DNA of 64,000 nucleotides from Portunus trituberculatus (GCF_017591435.1 NC_059297.1:6132671-6196670); one strand, 5' to 3'; shown: positions 39,506 through 50,090, numbered from the stretch's first letter. Notes: generated from the letters alone by a model not told the origin. Numbers and translations: made by a program.

Positions 39506-42500
39506 CTGAAAATAATTTACAATACAGAATACTGGACTGGTTAGAAGTCAGGTAACCTGCAGCACTCACTTCTATGTTGCAATATTGGTCCCCTGATTGG
39601 GTGACAGACTATCAGTAGTCAGGTTTCTAAGGGATGGTCAGCAGATCAAAGGAACTATAGCTGAAGAAAATTGTGGGAGTGAGTGGAACTGTTTAGTAAA
39701 CTTCTGACCTTGACTGTACCAGCATAACTGAAGATGAAAATGCAGTAAATACTATGCTATCCAATGACATAATTTATTATGATCCTCACTCTCATGCATC
39801 ATACACTGAAGAAGTCTCTCTCTCTCTCTACATTTAAGCATGTGTGTATTTTACCTACTCTATTTACTTTTCAAAGGATGGTACAGACAACCTGTGGTCT
39901 TCAAAGCACATACACATAAACAATGGGTCCTCTAACCGATTCTTTTTCTATCACAGTATTCATCAATCATCATCTTTTTGTTCTATCCACAACTACATTA
40001 ATGATAATACTCTGCATTTTCCCCTTTTTTTCATCTTACCATTTAGAAATGAAATAACTCAAACAGGAAAGCCATCTTAAGATGCTTGACCTCTGATCTT
40101 TTTAAAATCTCTCACTGGAATAGAGCAAACTTATGTTGTTCAATGACAGAGTTTTGCAGTCCATGCTTAACTCTTGCATTAAGGGTGGGTGGACATAATA
40201 GGGTTGAGAAAAATAGAAAGACGTGCAGTGAGGGTTAAGTTTGGCACCTCCATGGGTCTTTTTCTAAATAAATTTTCTTGCCCTTGACTTGTACCCTTCT
40301 TACATAAAAACAAAATGGGGATGGGGGCTGGACAGTTGGTGTGAAAATAGGAATAGAAGATGGCACAAGCAAAGAGAGAGTTGCTGAAGAGAGTTTGTTA
40401 GAGGGGAGATGATCATGAGACAAAACCCTTTTGAATCCTTTTTGTATAAGTGGAGCCCATTAAATATGTGAGGCATACTCCAAATGGATTTATAAGGCTC
40501 TTATACAGTTTGAAAAACTGGCAGATAGTTCAGAATGCTTAATTCAATTGAAGAAAGTCTTAGTGGAAGGTAAAATGTGGTTTCCAGTACAATTTAGATC
40601 ACAGACCATGGATGTTCTCTGTAGAAGAGAGAGATGCTGAGTCTCACTGAATGAGGGAGAAAAAGTTATATGGAAGGTTGTATTGAGCTGATAGATGGAG
40701 GATTGGGTTCCTTATTCACTGAAAAAGTTCGCTCTGCCTCAATCAAACATTTCTAGAAAGATTAGAAGTCAAGCATCCTCTGGTTTCCCTGTGAGTTGTT
40801 TAATTTCTGAAGGATAGGATATCAAGGAAAGGTGTGGAAAAGTGCAGTGTTGCTATCAGCTTAGAAATGAATAGGAGTCAAAAAAGAAAATGTGAGATGA
40901 AGTTATGCTGGACTCACACATACACGATCGTGGTGCCCCGACAGGCACGATGGCTGAAATTTGGCATCGGGGGACAAAAAAACACTATCGGGGCATCAAT
41001 CGTGCGTGATCGGGCTGTTTCAGGGGTCATTGGGCAACGTACGGCGCATGCAGGCGTTGCGGGGGATGTCCGGGCATCGGGGCAAAAATTTTGAACCTGT
41101 TCAAAATTTTCAGCTGACTGGCCGACAAATGTCAAACAGTGTAGCTATCGTTGCACCATTGCCCCCTTGCGGGCCACGAGGGGCGGCAGGGGCGGCGGGA
41201 ACTGTGGTGACATATGTAGAGGGCAGCATCGGCGCTCCCGCCAACCATCACAGGTGACATGTTCACGCCAGTCGGCTCTCTCACCGCTCTACCACCCGTA
41301 TACGGATATGCTTGCCATCCAGAGAGCCTATGCAGTGAGGGAGGTGCCATTTCTGTTCGAAATCCTTGGAGACCTGTAGCCACTCTTCAGGTGTGGCGGG
41401 GAGACGGAGGAGCATGGGTGCAAAGGCCGAAACAATGGCGTTGCAGGTGTCAGGAACAATGCCACATATGGTGTTATGTGCCACATGAAATGCATACTGT
41501 AGGGATTTGTAAGAGTCCCCTGTGGCAAGGTAACGCAGGGTGATGGCAACCCGTGTGCTAGGGTCGATGGGTTTCCGCCATCTACTAGTCTTCCTTTCGA
41601 TGATTGGGGTCACGGCCTCGACGATGCTGTCAAAGAACTCCCTGTCCATCCTGGTGTAATTCTTGTACAGGTCTGGGTTCTCCTTATACAATTCGTCCAT
41701 GAGGGTGTCGTAGTGTACATACCTCAGTCTTTTCTGGAGGTAGGGCCACACCTAGGCCCTTCGCTTCTGTTTTGGTTTGGGCTCTGGTAGTAGAAACTGG
41801 TCGATGACAAGAGCCCTCAGTAAGTGGTATCTCATACCACATACCCCCAGCATAATTAGTTCCTTCGTGGAACTGTCCATGCTTGTGGTGGTGTTGAGTC
41901 ACTGGTGATGTGGCACTGTTGAGGGCTGGTGCTGGAGTGTTTATCTGGTGTTGTGGCATGCATCAGGGCTGTCGCTCCGACATACCCGTACCATCGCTTC
42001 TTTCGCCCCGAATGCAACGATGATACGCCCCTGCCGGGCCGTATGGGGCAATGCAATTTGCAAATGAGGGTGTTGTCGGGGGTTTGTTGGGGGTTCATCG
42101 CCCCTGTTGCGCCGAAACGAGCGTATCATCATTTCATGTCGGGGCGACAGTGCCATATTAGGTGCGACACCACCCCGATCACTCCTCCGATATGCCCGAT
42201 AATCGTGTCTATCCCGGCTCTCGGCCCTGTCCTGTATAATCGGGAACAATCGTGCACTTTTTAGCCCCGATTCCAATCGTGCCTGTCGGGGCACCACAAT
42301 CGTATATGTGTGAGTCCAGCATTACACCTGAGGATAGAAGCTGTTGGTGGGTAGGTTGGAAATCAAAGTTTGGTGCCAGACTCAATAAAATGTTTTTGAT
42401 ATATCTGTAACAAGAGATTCACCAAAATCTCTAAAATGCACTACCATTACTGTTAGGAGACAGAACAAGTTGGGAAAAGGATAATTTGAAATACTCTTGA

Positions 42501-42894
42501 GAGTAATCAATCTTTAATGTTAAAGACCTAATGACATTTATTGTAATTCATTACAGTTTACTGAACAAACACAAAACTAAAGGGACTAAAAGTTTTTAGT
42601 TACTGAACTGTTCCTTTTGCTTTCAATGGTGTCTTTCAACATGATTCTCTCAACTAGTCTGAGACCTTTCCAGTATGCTTGAGAAGTCACTGAAGTCAAA
42701 GGATTAATGGTGAGAAGAGCTTTTCTGTACTCACCAATTGGCACAAACGGATTTTCCTGGAATTTCCGGTAGAATTTTGAGGTTGACGTTTCAACTTTCT
42801 GTATTTGTTGTGTGTTGAGGTCATTCTTGAGAGTAATCCAGTCCAGCTCTGTAAATTCCTTTGATTCACTGCTTGCTTGTCCTTCCTCTGCCAT
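39348..42894 (-). CDS. HIGD2A: HIG1 domain family member 2A, two coding exons
   Basis: HIG1 type 2 proteins sit in the mitochondrial inner membrane and help assemble cytochrome c oxidase and respiratory supercomplexes. Exon 1 (42735-42894) encodes MAEEGQASSESKEFTELDW through KFQENPFVPI. Exon 2 (39348-39505) encodes GCGLTTMALVYGLYSF and the rest to a TGA. A Gly codon is split one plus two across a GT-AG intron, giving 105 residues (about 106 in human). Residues 54-69 and 85-100 are the two hydrophobic hairpin segments. Residues 78-88 fit the family signature QX3RXRX3Q exactly (Q78, R82, R84, Q88). ENPFVPIG before the first membrane segment is also typical. The sequence AACCTTCTAG just upstream of the ATG resembles a 3' splice site, so a non-coding first exon may lie further right. 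A possible AATAAA lies at 38930-38935. The intron holds a Harbinger element. Confidence 0.94.
40906..42321 (-). mobile_element. PIF/Harbinger DNA transposon with TTA target duplication
   Basis: A 1,416-bp element inside the HIGD2A intron. The 46-bp terminal inverted repeats (40906-40951 and 42276-42321) begin TGCTGGACTCACACATA and differ at only two positions. Both sides are flanked by TTA (40903-40905 and 42322-42324), the 3-bp target duplication typical of PIF/Harbinger. The interior is GC-rich, unlike the AT-rich surroundings, and carries a truncated transposase on the minus strand. CCCCGA/TCGGGG words recur in both subterminal regions, possibly transposase binding sites. No second ORF (Myb-like partner) is recognised. 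The element is probably non-autonomous but recent. Confidence 0.93.
41281..41751 (-). pseudogene. Harbinger transposase, N-terminal half (HARBI1-like)
   Basis: The open frame of 156 residues contains LMDELYKENPDLYKNYTRMD, a typical HARBI1/PIF N-terminal block. It then has FFDSIVEAVTPIIERKTSRW, the region RVAITLRYLATGDSYKSLQY, and the catalytic-domain entry IGSLDGKHIRI with the first DDE-type Asp. Family members run to about 350-400 residues with two more acidic catalytic residues. Here the frame is lost right after HIRIRVVER, and no matching continuation is visible between 41132 and 41281. The C-terminal half has apparently been deleted, so it cannot be an active nuclease. Confidence 0.85.
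42735..42894 (-). CDS. HIGD2A: HIGD2A exon 1 (residues 1-53 plus split codon)
   Basis: ATG at 42894 downward. Ends CCAATTG before donor GTGAGT. Encodes the variable matrix-side N-terminus and the RKFQENPFVPI motif. Reading through the donor adds a spurious 49-residue tail. Confidence 0.93.
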
Positions 42895-43289
42895 CTTGTC
42901 ACTAGAAGGTTATGGGCTTCATAAATACACAGGCAGCTATATACTAAACTGTGAACAAACTGTACTGTAGAGATGTGTTACAGAAGAGCTAGAACTGTTA
43001 GTGTCATATGCCAAACAAAAAGGTTTTAGTTTAGAGTTGATGGTATTTACTGCAATATATCAATACAGCTATATTTGACACATGATAAGTAAGTATGGTA
43101 CAGCTGTGCCAGTGACATTAATCTATTAATCTTGCAACACTTCATTTTCCTGCCAGTTGTGTTGGGTTTGCATATTTTGTCAAAACAATGGATATAATAC
43201 CTTACATTATCATGGTGTTCAAGCTGAAACTGTTATCTACCCACTACCATACACAGCCTTCTTGACTTTGTGCTGGAATGGCACAGCCT

Positions 43290-43340
<51 letters not shown>

Positions 43341-44203
43341 ACATATCAGGGAAATAACTATGGGCAGTCTCACATCAACAGGATCACCAGAAAGTACAAA
43401 CCACGAACCAGCATCAGCTGATCTATCACCACTTCAATAAATGAACCTTTTAGAGTATAGGTGTGTGAAATACTGCTCACAATCTGCAATGTACCATTAT
43501 GCCACTTATGTATGCCTCAAACTATTACATTTTCTTACACTTCAACTTTCATATATTTATTGGTGAACGGCAGTGTGTGTGAAACGTTACCGATCTAAAC
43601 TTACGTAAATTGACGGTGCCAGCCGCAGAGCGCAGACTGCTAAACCAGGTGCTTGTTATGTATGTGTATGTGTGTTGTCTAACTCGCTTTGATCAACAGG
43701 TTCACTAATAACAGGAGTGAAATTTCGTTTAGTAAAGACAATAACCAAACGTGTACGAGTAAATATCTGTTGTCTTTAAAAAAGGAGAGGAACTTATGTA
43801 GAGAGTGTTGAGAACTGACTGACTGACTTATGTTAACACTTATGACGGCACGAATTTCTTGACATTTAAGCTATCTTACAATGTATTTATATATAGAATC
43901 ATTCCAAGCAATCCTAGATGCAGCAGAGTGATCAATAGCATTTCCAGTAAACTGGCAGGTGACATGGTGTGGCTAGGAATGTGAATGAATTTTGATTGTG
44001 AAGTGTTGTATTGTCTCAACACTGTCTGCGGTGTTACTGTAGTCTAATTTAGTACTTACGTATACTGTAAGATTGATATAGATTTATAGTTGTGTATTTA
44101 TCATGTATTATGTATACTAGCTATACTTTTTCAATCTACGTCTTCACAAACAATTTGCGATTACAGTAGGGCTGACAGCTTGGACCTCGGGATAGGGATT
44201 CTG
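42895..44203. other. 5' flank of HIGD2A, no further gene seen
   Basis: Contains (GA)n at 43290-43339 and a moderately GC-rich patch at 43560-43640 that could hold a promoter or non-coding first exon. No ORF of interest. Confidence 0.45.
43290..43339. repeat. (GA)n microsatellite
   Basis: About 25 GA units upstream of HIGD2A. Confidence 0.95.
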
Positions 44204-44205
44204 TA

Positions 44206-45428
44206 TCATTACTATACATTTCAGCGGTGGACAAACGGTGTTTTTTGCAGATATCTCCTAAACGAATCGTTGGATGAGTATGATATTTCAACACACTACC
44301 TTGAACATTCGTTCGTAATTTATGGTTAACATACCACAGTGCTATATGTGTTATGTGAGGAGTTTACTAAGTGATATTACGCCTAATCCAGTCATCATAT
44401 CAAAGGTGTTATACAGAATCGGACGAGTGTGGGGTACTCGTCTAACCCCTCCACCATCACCACCACCACCCTGAAGAACCCCAGTATCGCATGACCCTCT
44501 TCACCGCTTCCCTCTTCACCCCCTATTCACACCATCAGCCTTCCACCTTTGATTTTTTTTCCCCTATTGTAATTACATACGTATAGGTATAATAGTTACA
44601 TATGTCAGTATGTACATACATATCCATTAATAATATTATTTAATACAATTGCTGGTATATGTGGACATGAAAACCAGAGTGGGTCAAACGACCGTGAGAG
44701 CAATAGCTAATTCCGCTGTTAATGGCCGTATAGCTGGATGATAAGCAACGTATCTAACAACAAAATAATATTATATATAAACAGGATAACTTTTTATGAT
44801 CAATAGGTAGACAGTACGCAATAAGAGTATCAAGTTTTCTTAACAGTAGAAGGTCCAGGTCACAGGTAATTCCAGCACATCATGTTCACATGGTTGACCA
44901 TAACGACTGCAAACATGGCTCTTCTATATACTACACGTAAACGTGCTGTTATACAGTAATTATCAACGTGAACCACTTCTTGCCTTCATGAAATTGTACC
45001 ATACTCGTTAATAATCACATCTATACATACACACTTACAGAACATTATAATGTATAAATACAGTGGTGGGAGAAGTAGGGAGGGACACAGGAGTGAGGGA
45101 GGCGAGGAGCTAGGGAGAGGAGAGGAGGGATAAAGAGGGCGAGAACTTCCGAGACGGGGGAGACGTAGTAGTGGTTAGGAATGGTTTGGGTGGGTGTGTT
45201 GGGGGGGCCACACTTTCATTCGAATGCGTCAACATGACTCGTCGGCTTTGTGTTATTTTTCACGAGTAAACTCCTCGCATAACAAATATAACACTGTGGT
45301 ATGTTAAATAAATAAATTACGAACGGATGTTCAAGGTAGTGTGTTGAAATATCATATTCATCCAACGATTCGTTTAGGAGATATCTGCAAAAAACACCGT
45401 TTGTCCATCGCTGAAATGTATAGTAATA
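44206..45428. mobile_element. Long inverted repeat, possible TIR element
   Basis: Arms of about 160 bp (44208-44368 and 45265-45427) are inverted copies at roughly 90 percent identity. Shared words include CAAACGGTGTTTTTTGCAG, ATATCTCCTAAACGAATCGT and TTCAACACACTACCTTGAAC. The spacer of about 900 bp has no ORF and contains a purine-rich run (45060-45180). A TA occurs at both outer edges (44204-44205 and 45429-45430), which would fit a mariner-type insertion. In AT-rich DNA that is weak evidence. It could instead be a foldback element or an inverted local duplication. Confidence 0.6.
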
Positions 45429-45439
45429 TAGAAACGCAA

Positions 45440-45690
45440 TAATTCGACTACACCCAAGGAGGTTAAATATTCAACCTCCTTGACAACAACACATTCTCTG
45501 TATCCTTTTGGAGACAGTCTCAATGCAAGTTCAAAGCGTCCATGAATACGGGAGGAGGGGACGAGTAATGTAAAGCAACATAGTAAAGCGAACTTTTAGG
45601 ATTCGTATGCAGCAAGGTCATATATGTTATTTGTACCAATGACACAAAACAGCAGGGACTTGAAAATAAAATTTTCATCATCATTGTTAA
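45440..45690 (-). repeat. Dispersed repeat R1, copy 1
   Basis: Read on the minus strand this matches 49938-50090. Shared words are AACAATGA.GATGAAAATT, TGCATAC.AAT.C, and GTATTCATGGACGCTTT.AACTTGCA. Both copies start at a (GT)n run. The nature of the repeat is unknown. Confidence 0.65.
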
Positions 45691-45717
45691 ATACACACAC
45701 ACACACACACACACACA
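45691..45717. repeat. (CA)n before SINE copy D
   Basis: About 13 units separating repeat R1 from the tRNA-like head of a SINE. Confidence 0.95.
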
Positions 45718-45720
45718 TAC

Positions 45721-45943
45721 CGCGCAGTGTAGTGGTCAGCACGCTCGGCTCACAATCGAGAGAGCCCGGGTTCGAGTCCCGGGAAGCGGCGAAGCAAATG
45801 GGCAAGCCTCTTAATGTGTAGCCCCTGTTCACCTAGCAGTAAACAGGTACGGGATGTAACTCGAGGGGTTGTAACCTCGCTTTCCCGGTGTGTGGAGTGT
45901 GTTGTGGTCTCAGTCCTACCCGAAGATCGGTCTATGAGCTATG
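45721..45943 (+). mobile_element. tRNA-Val-derived SINE, copy D, best-kept head
   Basis: The head at 45721-45792 shows box A (TAGTGTAGTGGTCAGCACGC), an anticodon arm CTCGG-CTCACAA-TCGAG (anticodon CAC, Val) and box B within a perfect T-arm CCCGG-GTTCGAGT-CCGGG. An aminoacyl stem is not formed, so it is a SINE head and not a tRNA gene. The body stops in CTATGAGCT, where copy E is joined. Confidence 0.88.
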
Positions 45944-46196
45944 AGATCACAACCGAGAACGCCTGGGTTTGAGCCCAGGACGCGGCGATTCATATGGGCA
46001 AGCCTCTTAATGTGTAGCTCCTGTTCACCTAGCAGCAAGTAGATACGGAATGTAATTCGAGGGGTTGTGGCCTCGCTTTCTCGGTGTGTGGAGTGTGTGT
46101 TGTGGTCTCAGTCCTACCAGAAGATCGGTCTATGAACTCTGATCTCAATCCGTAATGGGGAAGGCTGGCTGAGTGACCAGCAGACGACCGTGGTGA

Positions 46197-46200
<4 letters not shown>
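45944..46200 (+). mobile_element. tRNA-Val-derived SINE, copy E
   Basis: Starts in the anticodon loop (GATCACAACCGAG) directly after copy D. It continues through TGGGTTTGAGCCCAGG (box B) and the whole body, and ends GACCGTGGTGAATTACAC in (CA)n. Confidence 0.85.

Positions 46201-46239
<39 letters not shown>
46199..46239. repeat. (CA)n tail of SINE copy E
   Basis: About 20 CA units between SINE copies E and F. Confidence 0.95.
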
Positions 46240-46241
<2 letters not shown>

Positions 46242-46328
46242 TGGTCTTAGTCCTATCCGAAGATTGGTCAGTATGAGCTCTGAGCTATTTCCGTAGGGGA
46301 AAGGCTGGCTGGGTGACAAGCAGACACT
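46240..46328 (+). mobile_element. SINE 3' fragment, copy F
   Basis: TGTGGTCTTAGTCC through GAAGATTGGTCAGTATGAGC to GCTGGGTGACAAGCAGAC matches the last third of the SINE body. Confidence 0.75.
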
Positions 46329-46542
46329 GAAATCATGCAATCGCTTTTGGAAATCCTTCTAACCTTCATAGAAGCCTGTTCTAAAAAAGTAAGATTCGTA
46401 CGACGCCGAAACCTTCGAGACTCATGAGCTCCAAACACGCTCATTATGATTAAGACAACGATAAGACTACGACCTTTACTCAACACAACACTACCAACTT
46501 TCAGATCACCGATTCTTTCTCGTGTATGGTATATGCCAATAA

Positions 46543-46610
<68 letters not shown>

Positions 46611-47641
46611 GTGATTCACGTGCATTAATGTCAGCGCGTCAGTGAGTGAGTTATTCCTTTGTAAATGTTTGTGTTACGTATAGATCTTGGTCGTAAGCAT
46701 GAATAGCATTATCTTTGCACTTAGATGATAATGAATATAACAAGAATATACATGACCTTTCAGCTCAATAAGAACCCACAAACGCAGGATGGGTGGGCTG
46801 CGGCATGGTGGGAGGAGGGGGAGCATGTAGAGGAGTTGTGGGAATGGGACGGTAGGGGAACCAAAAGGCGGATCATCCAGCAGTGGTGGTGGGGAAGGGG
46901 ATGAACGAGGGGGGAAGGAATGAAGGATGGGGAAATGGGGAGGGGATAGAAGCTGAGAAGCCGGCATGTTATGTCCGAAACAGTGAATCAAGTAGGATAT
47001 TCAATTTTCATTTCCATTATATCTTCTCACCGATCTTCATTTTCAACACAGTGATGCATACAATACTGCACTGGCTTTTCTTGATGTTACATAGTAGTGA
47101 AGAAAACGTGAAAGATTCGGCCAAAGCTGTACTTGTTGGAAAGTGTTGGCTACACTTTCGGAGGCAGCCAGAGCCCCCAATGCCGAGCGAGCCATGGGCA
47201 GGCAGATCCTTGCAGGCAGCGTTGCGTCGCGGTTATTGGTTGTAGTGAGCGAGTGCCTGTGTGCGTTCAAGAACATTAACCAAGTCTTCGCTATCCTCCT
47301 CGTCGTGGCCTGCGCATCATATTGGTAAGTTGTCCTTGCAGATCTGCATTAAATTTTGTGTTCAGTGTTCTTCGTGTTAATGGATGTCTGGTAGTTAACG
47401 ATACCACGTGCTTAAGTTCATGGTCTCAATGCAGGTAACGTCTCATGCTGCTATAAGATGGACCCTCCTGATAATGATTGTTTGTTTCAGGTGAGTACCA
47501 TGCACAGCTCATCGCGGGACAGCGCGGGACAGCGCTGGAGCGCCTCTTCGAACCAGCAGATAAGGAGAGTTCTGTTCCTAGGGCGCTAGGGTGATAGGTT
47601 GTTAGGATGGTAACCCTCTTCGCCTTTCAGGTACCACACTG
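46329..47641. other. Intergenic, possible unassigned 5' exon near 47.2 kb
   Basis: Holds (AG)n at 46549-46607 and a G-rich patch at 46790-46950. A GC-richer stretch at about 47150-47325 ends ATATTGGTAAGTTG, a good splice donor. That last piece could be a non-coding first exon on the plus strand, but no protein or partner exon is recognised. Confidence 0.3.
46549..46607. repeat. (AG)n microsatellite
   Basis: About 29 AG units. Confidence 0.95.
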
Positions 47642-47954
47642 ATGCTTTCTCTAGATTATTCTACAGTACTGCCCTTGTTAGCAGCTGCAGAACGAAGAAA
47701 TAAAAGCGCTAAGAGGCATCAAAGATTGAAGAGATTGCAGAACAAGGGCTACATGCTTTTTTGGTAAGTATGCTTAATGATTATATACGAGACAATAACG
47801 AAAACCTTTCGTCATTGTATCCAGGGCTCTATCATGGCTAATGGAAACTTTCTTTTACAGCGCGGCGACGGACGGAGTTGCACCGGTGACAAGGTTACGA
47901 GACCGGAGTGAAGCTTCGCTAAGTAATGGAGTGTACAATGCTGCCAACTCGTGA
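47642..47954 (+). CDS. Possible two-exon small ORF, 71 aa, unknown
   Basis: Exon 1 (47642-47763) opens with ATG, runs 40 codons and ends at donor GTAAGT. Exon 2 (47861-47954) follows acceptor CTTTTACAG, completes the split codon as Cys and reads 30 codons to TGA. The joined product begins MLSLDYSTVLPLLAAAERR and has a strongly basic middle (residues 18-35, rich in Lys and Arg). It ends SNGVYNAANS. I recognise no family. The basic block after an A-rich helix recalls N-termini of some transposase genes, but this is weak. The acceptor-like array starting 100 bp downstream makes this a locus to test by RNA-seq. It may also be chance. Confidence 0.3.
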
Positions 47955-48060
47955 AGAAAAATTCGAGATAATGATGTTCAGGAGGTAAAAGCTGGCACTC
48001 CACGAGCTATTCTAACGAAGAAAGTCATGCACAAAGGTGAGGAAAGAGTGCATCCTTCAT

Positions 48061-48895
48061 CTCCACAGGTGCTAACCAGCATATCTTTCAGGTGCTAATC
48101 AACCTTTATTCAGCAGGTAGGGCTACTAACTAAATGTTACCCTACAGATGCTAACTAATCGTTCCTCCTACAGATGCTAATTAAACCTTCCCCCACAGGT
48201 ACTAATTAAACCTTCTTCTTACAGGTGCTAATCAAGCCTTCTCCCTACAGGTGTTAATTAAACCTTCCGCCACAGGTGCTAATTAAACCTTTCCCCTACA
48301 GGTGCTAATTAAACATTCCCCCACAGGTAATTAAACCTTCTCCCTACAGGTGTAATTGAACCTTCTCCCTGCAGGTGCTAATTAAACCTTCCCCCACAGG
48401 TGCTAATTAAACCTTTCCCCTACAGGTGATAATTAAACATTCTCCCACAGGTGCTTATTAAACCTTTCCTCTACAGGTGCTAATTAATAAACCTTCTCCC
48501 ACAGGTGCTAATTAAACCTTCCCCCGCAGGTGCTAATTAAACCTTCCCCCTACAGGTGCTAATTAAACCTTCTCCCACAGGTAATTAAACCTTCTCCCTA
48601 CAGGTGTAATTGAACCTTCTCCCTACAGGTGCTAATTAAACCTTCCCCCACAGGTGCTTATTAAATCTTCCCCCACAGATGCTTATTAAACCTTCCCCCT
48701 ACAGGTGCTAATTAAACCTTCCCCCACAGGTGCTAATTAAACCTTCCCCTTACAGATGTAATTGAACCTTTCCCCACAGGTGTAATTAAACCTTTCCCCT
48801 ACAGGTGTTAATTAAACCTTTCCCCTACAGGTGTTAATTAAACCTTCCCCCACAGGTGTAACTAAACTTTTCCCCACAGGTGCTAACTAAGTAAT
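48061..48895 (+). repeat. Minisatellite of about 33 splice-acceptor-like units
   Basis: A tandem array with period of about 20-28 bp. The consensus unit is GGTGCTAATTAAACC followed by TTCCCCCTACA. Read on the plus strand, each unit has a branch-point-like TGCTAAT, a C/T tract and a terminal CAG, the layout of an intron 3' end. Units vary: GTGTAATTGAACC, GTAATTAAACC, GATGCTTATTAAA. A block of several units (TAATTAAACCTTCTCCC then GTGTAATTGAACC) recurs at about 48329 and 48582, so there is a higher-order repeat. There are no unique spacers, so it is not a CRISPR array. Confidence 0.93.
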
Positions 48896-48960
48896 TTTGC
48901 TTTTCCGAGACGTTATAATGTTGCCTTGCAGCTTTACGTATCAACCGGCCTTGCATTAAC

Positions 48961-49172
48961 CCATTCAGTACGAGAGGCACCTTCCAAACTGCTCGAATCC
49001 CTGCTTGTTAGCGAGAATAAAGCAATTAAGATAATACTATAATGGATGAATCACTACCAGCTAGCAGCTTTTTAAGACCATGCATACAAAAAACAGTCAC
49101 CCTAAATCAAATACACTAATGCTCCCTATAGTAATTGTAATGAATTGCACTGATGCTGTGGTGCTGAATGGG
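48961..49172. mobile_element. piggyBac-like MITE, copy 1 (TTAA flanks)
   Basis: The ends read inward CCCATTCAGTAC and CCCATTCAGCAC, inverted. TTAA is on both sides (48957-48960 and 49173-49176). TTAA duplication with CCC termini is the pattern of piggyBac elements. The 212-bp interior does not code. Related to the copy at 60307-60511. Confidence 0.72.
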
Positions 49173-49176
49173 TTAA

Positions 49177-49901
49177 TCAAAACCAGGCGACAATGAGCAG
49201 CTGGCCACTGTGACACCTCCCCCTTGAGGGGCTAATACTCACTTCGGTGAGGGGGACCTGGATTTTTTTTTTTCAACAGAACAGACAACCAGTTTGTTGT
49301 TACTTTTAACTACGACAAATAGTTAACTTGTTCCTATTGTTCTTGACAGGAAGTGTCACGTGCTTCTTCAAGATGACGATGTTGGCTGGTGGCAAGGTAG
49401 TGGCAACGTGACGGTACCCTCGGTACTGTACAAGTGTTGGCCACAAGATGTATTATATGTAAGTGATGGTCTGGGGTTATAAAGGAAAGTTACATGAATA
49501 TTCATGGTATTTTTAATGTTATCAGAATTTGTTGCCCTTTTTTTTTAATGAAATATTGATAGGGCAACGTTTCTTGAAATTCGCAGACTTTCCCATCAGT
49601 TAACCTGCGTATACGTGTGTGCTCGCCTTTCGTCCCTCCTTCATTGTTTTCTTCATCAATATACTACCTTACTTCAATTATTTCCTTATTTCAACGTGTT
49701 TAATCCTTGTTTGTTAATTTTCATTGCTATTGCATCATTTTCTTTCATTCTTTCCTTATTTCAAACCCGTTCCTTTTTTTTACTTTTACTTTCTATCAGC
49801 CCATCGCTCATTTTTCTTCCTTCTAGCATTTCTTCCTTCTCCAATCCTTCTCTACATCACTCCACTTACTCCTTTGTCTTAAAATTTCCTTCCATTCAAT
49901 G

Positions 49902-49903
<2 letters not shown>
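49177..49903. other. Intergenic, pyrimidine-rich
   Basis: T-rich and C-rich stretches at 49620-49890 yield a hydrophobic ORF by composition. Nothing is recognised. GCAAGGTAGTGGC near 49392 is not supported as an exon. Confidence 0.4.

Positions 49904-49937
<34 letters not shown>
49904..49937. repeat. (GT)n at the start of repeat R1 copy 2
   Basis: About 17 GT units directly before the R1 match. Confidence 0.95.
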
Positions 49938-49939
<2 letters not shown>

Positions 49940-50090
49940 CTAACAATGAGGATGAAAATTCCAAGTTCCTGCAGTGTTGTGTTATGTTAGTACAGATAAT
50001 GTATGTATATTACCCTCCTGCATACAAATTCCAACAGTTCGTTTATATTACTCTGCTGTATTCATGGACGCTTTAAACTTGCACTGGGGT
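49938..50090 (+). repeat. Dispersed repeat R1, copy 2
   Basis: In inverted orientation relative to 45440-45690, with the same word order and the same (GT)n junction. Divergence is substantial, with indels. It is shorter than copy 1. Confidence 0.65.

Noticed and set aside
41941..42297. 118-residue Arg-rich ORF in the Harbinger element as a second transposon gene
   Set aside because: It lies over the GC-rich subterminal repeats and lacks any Myb/SANT-like pattern. It overlaps the inverted repeat itself.
42586..42734. C-terminal extension of HIGD2A exon 1 (GEYRKALL onward)
   Set aside because: This is read-through of the GTGAGT donor. The real continuation with both membrane segments and the family signature is at 39348-39505.
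45721..45792. tRNA-Val gene
   Set aside because: Anticodon and T arms look good, but there is no paired aminoacyl stem and it is fused to a SINE body that recurs at 27229 and 58264.
48061..48895. CRISPR array
   Set aside because: Eukaryotic context. Units are contiguous variants of one sequence, with no constant repeat alternating with unique spacers.
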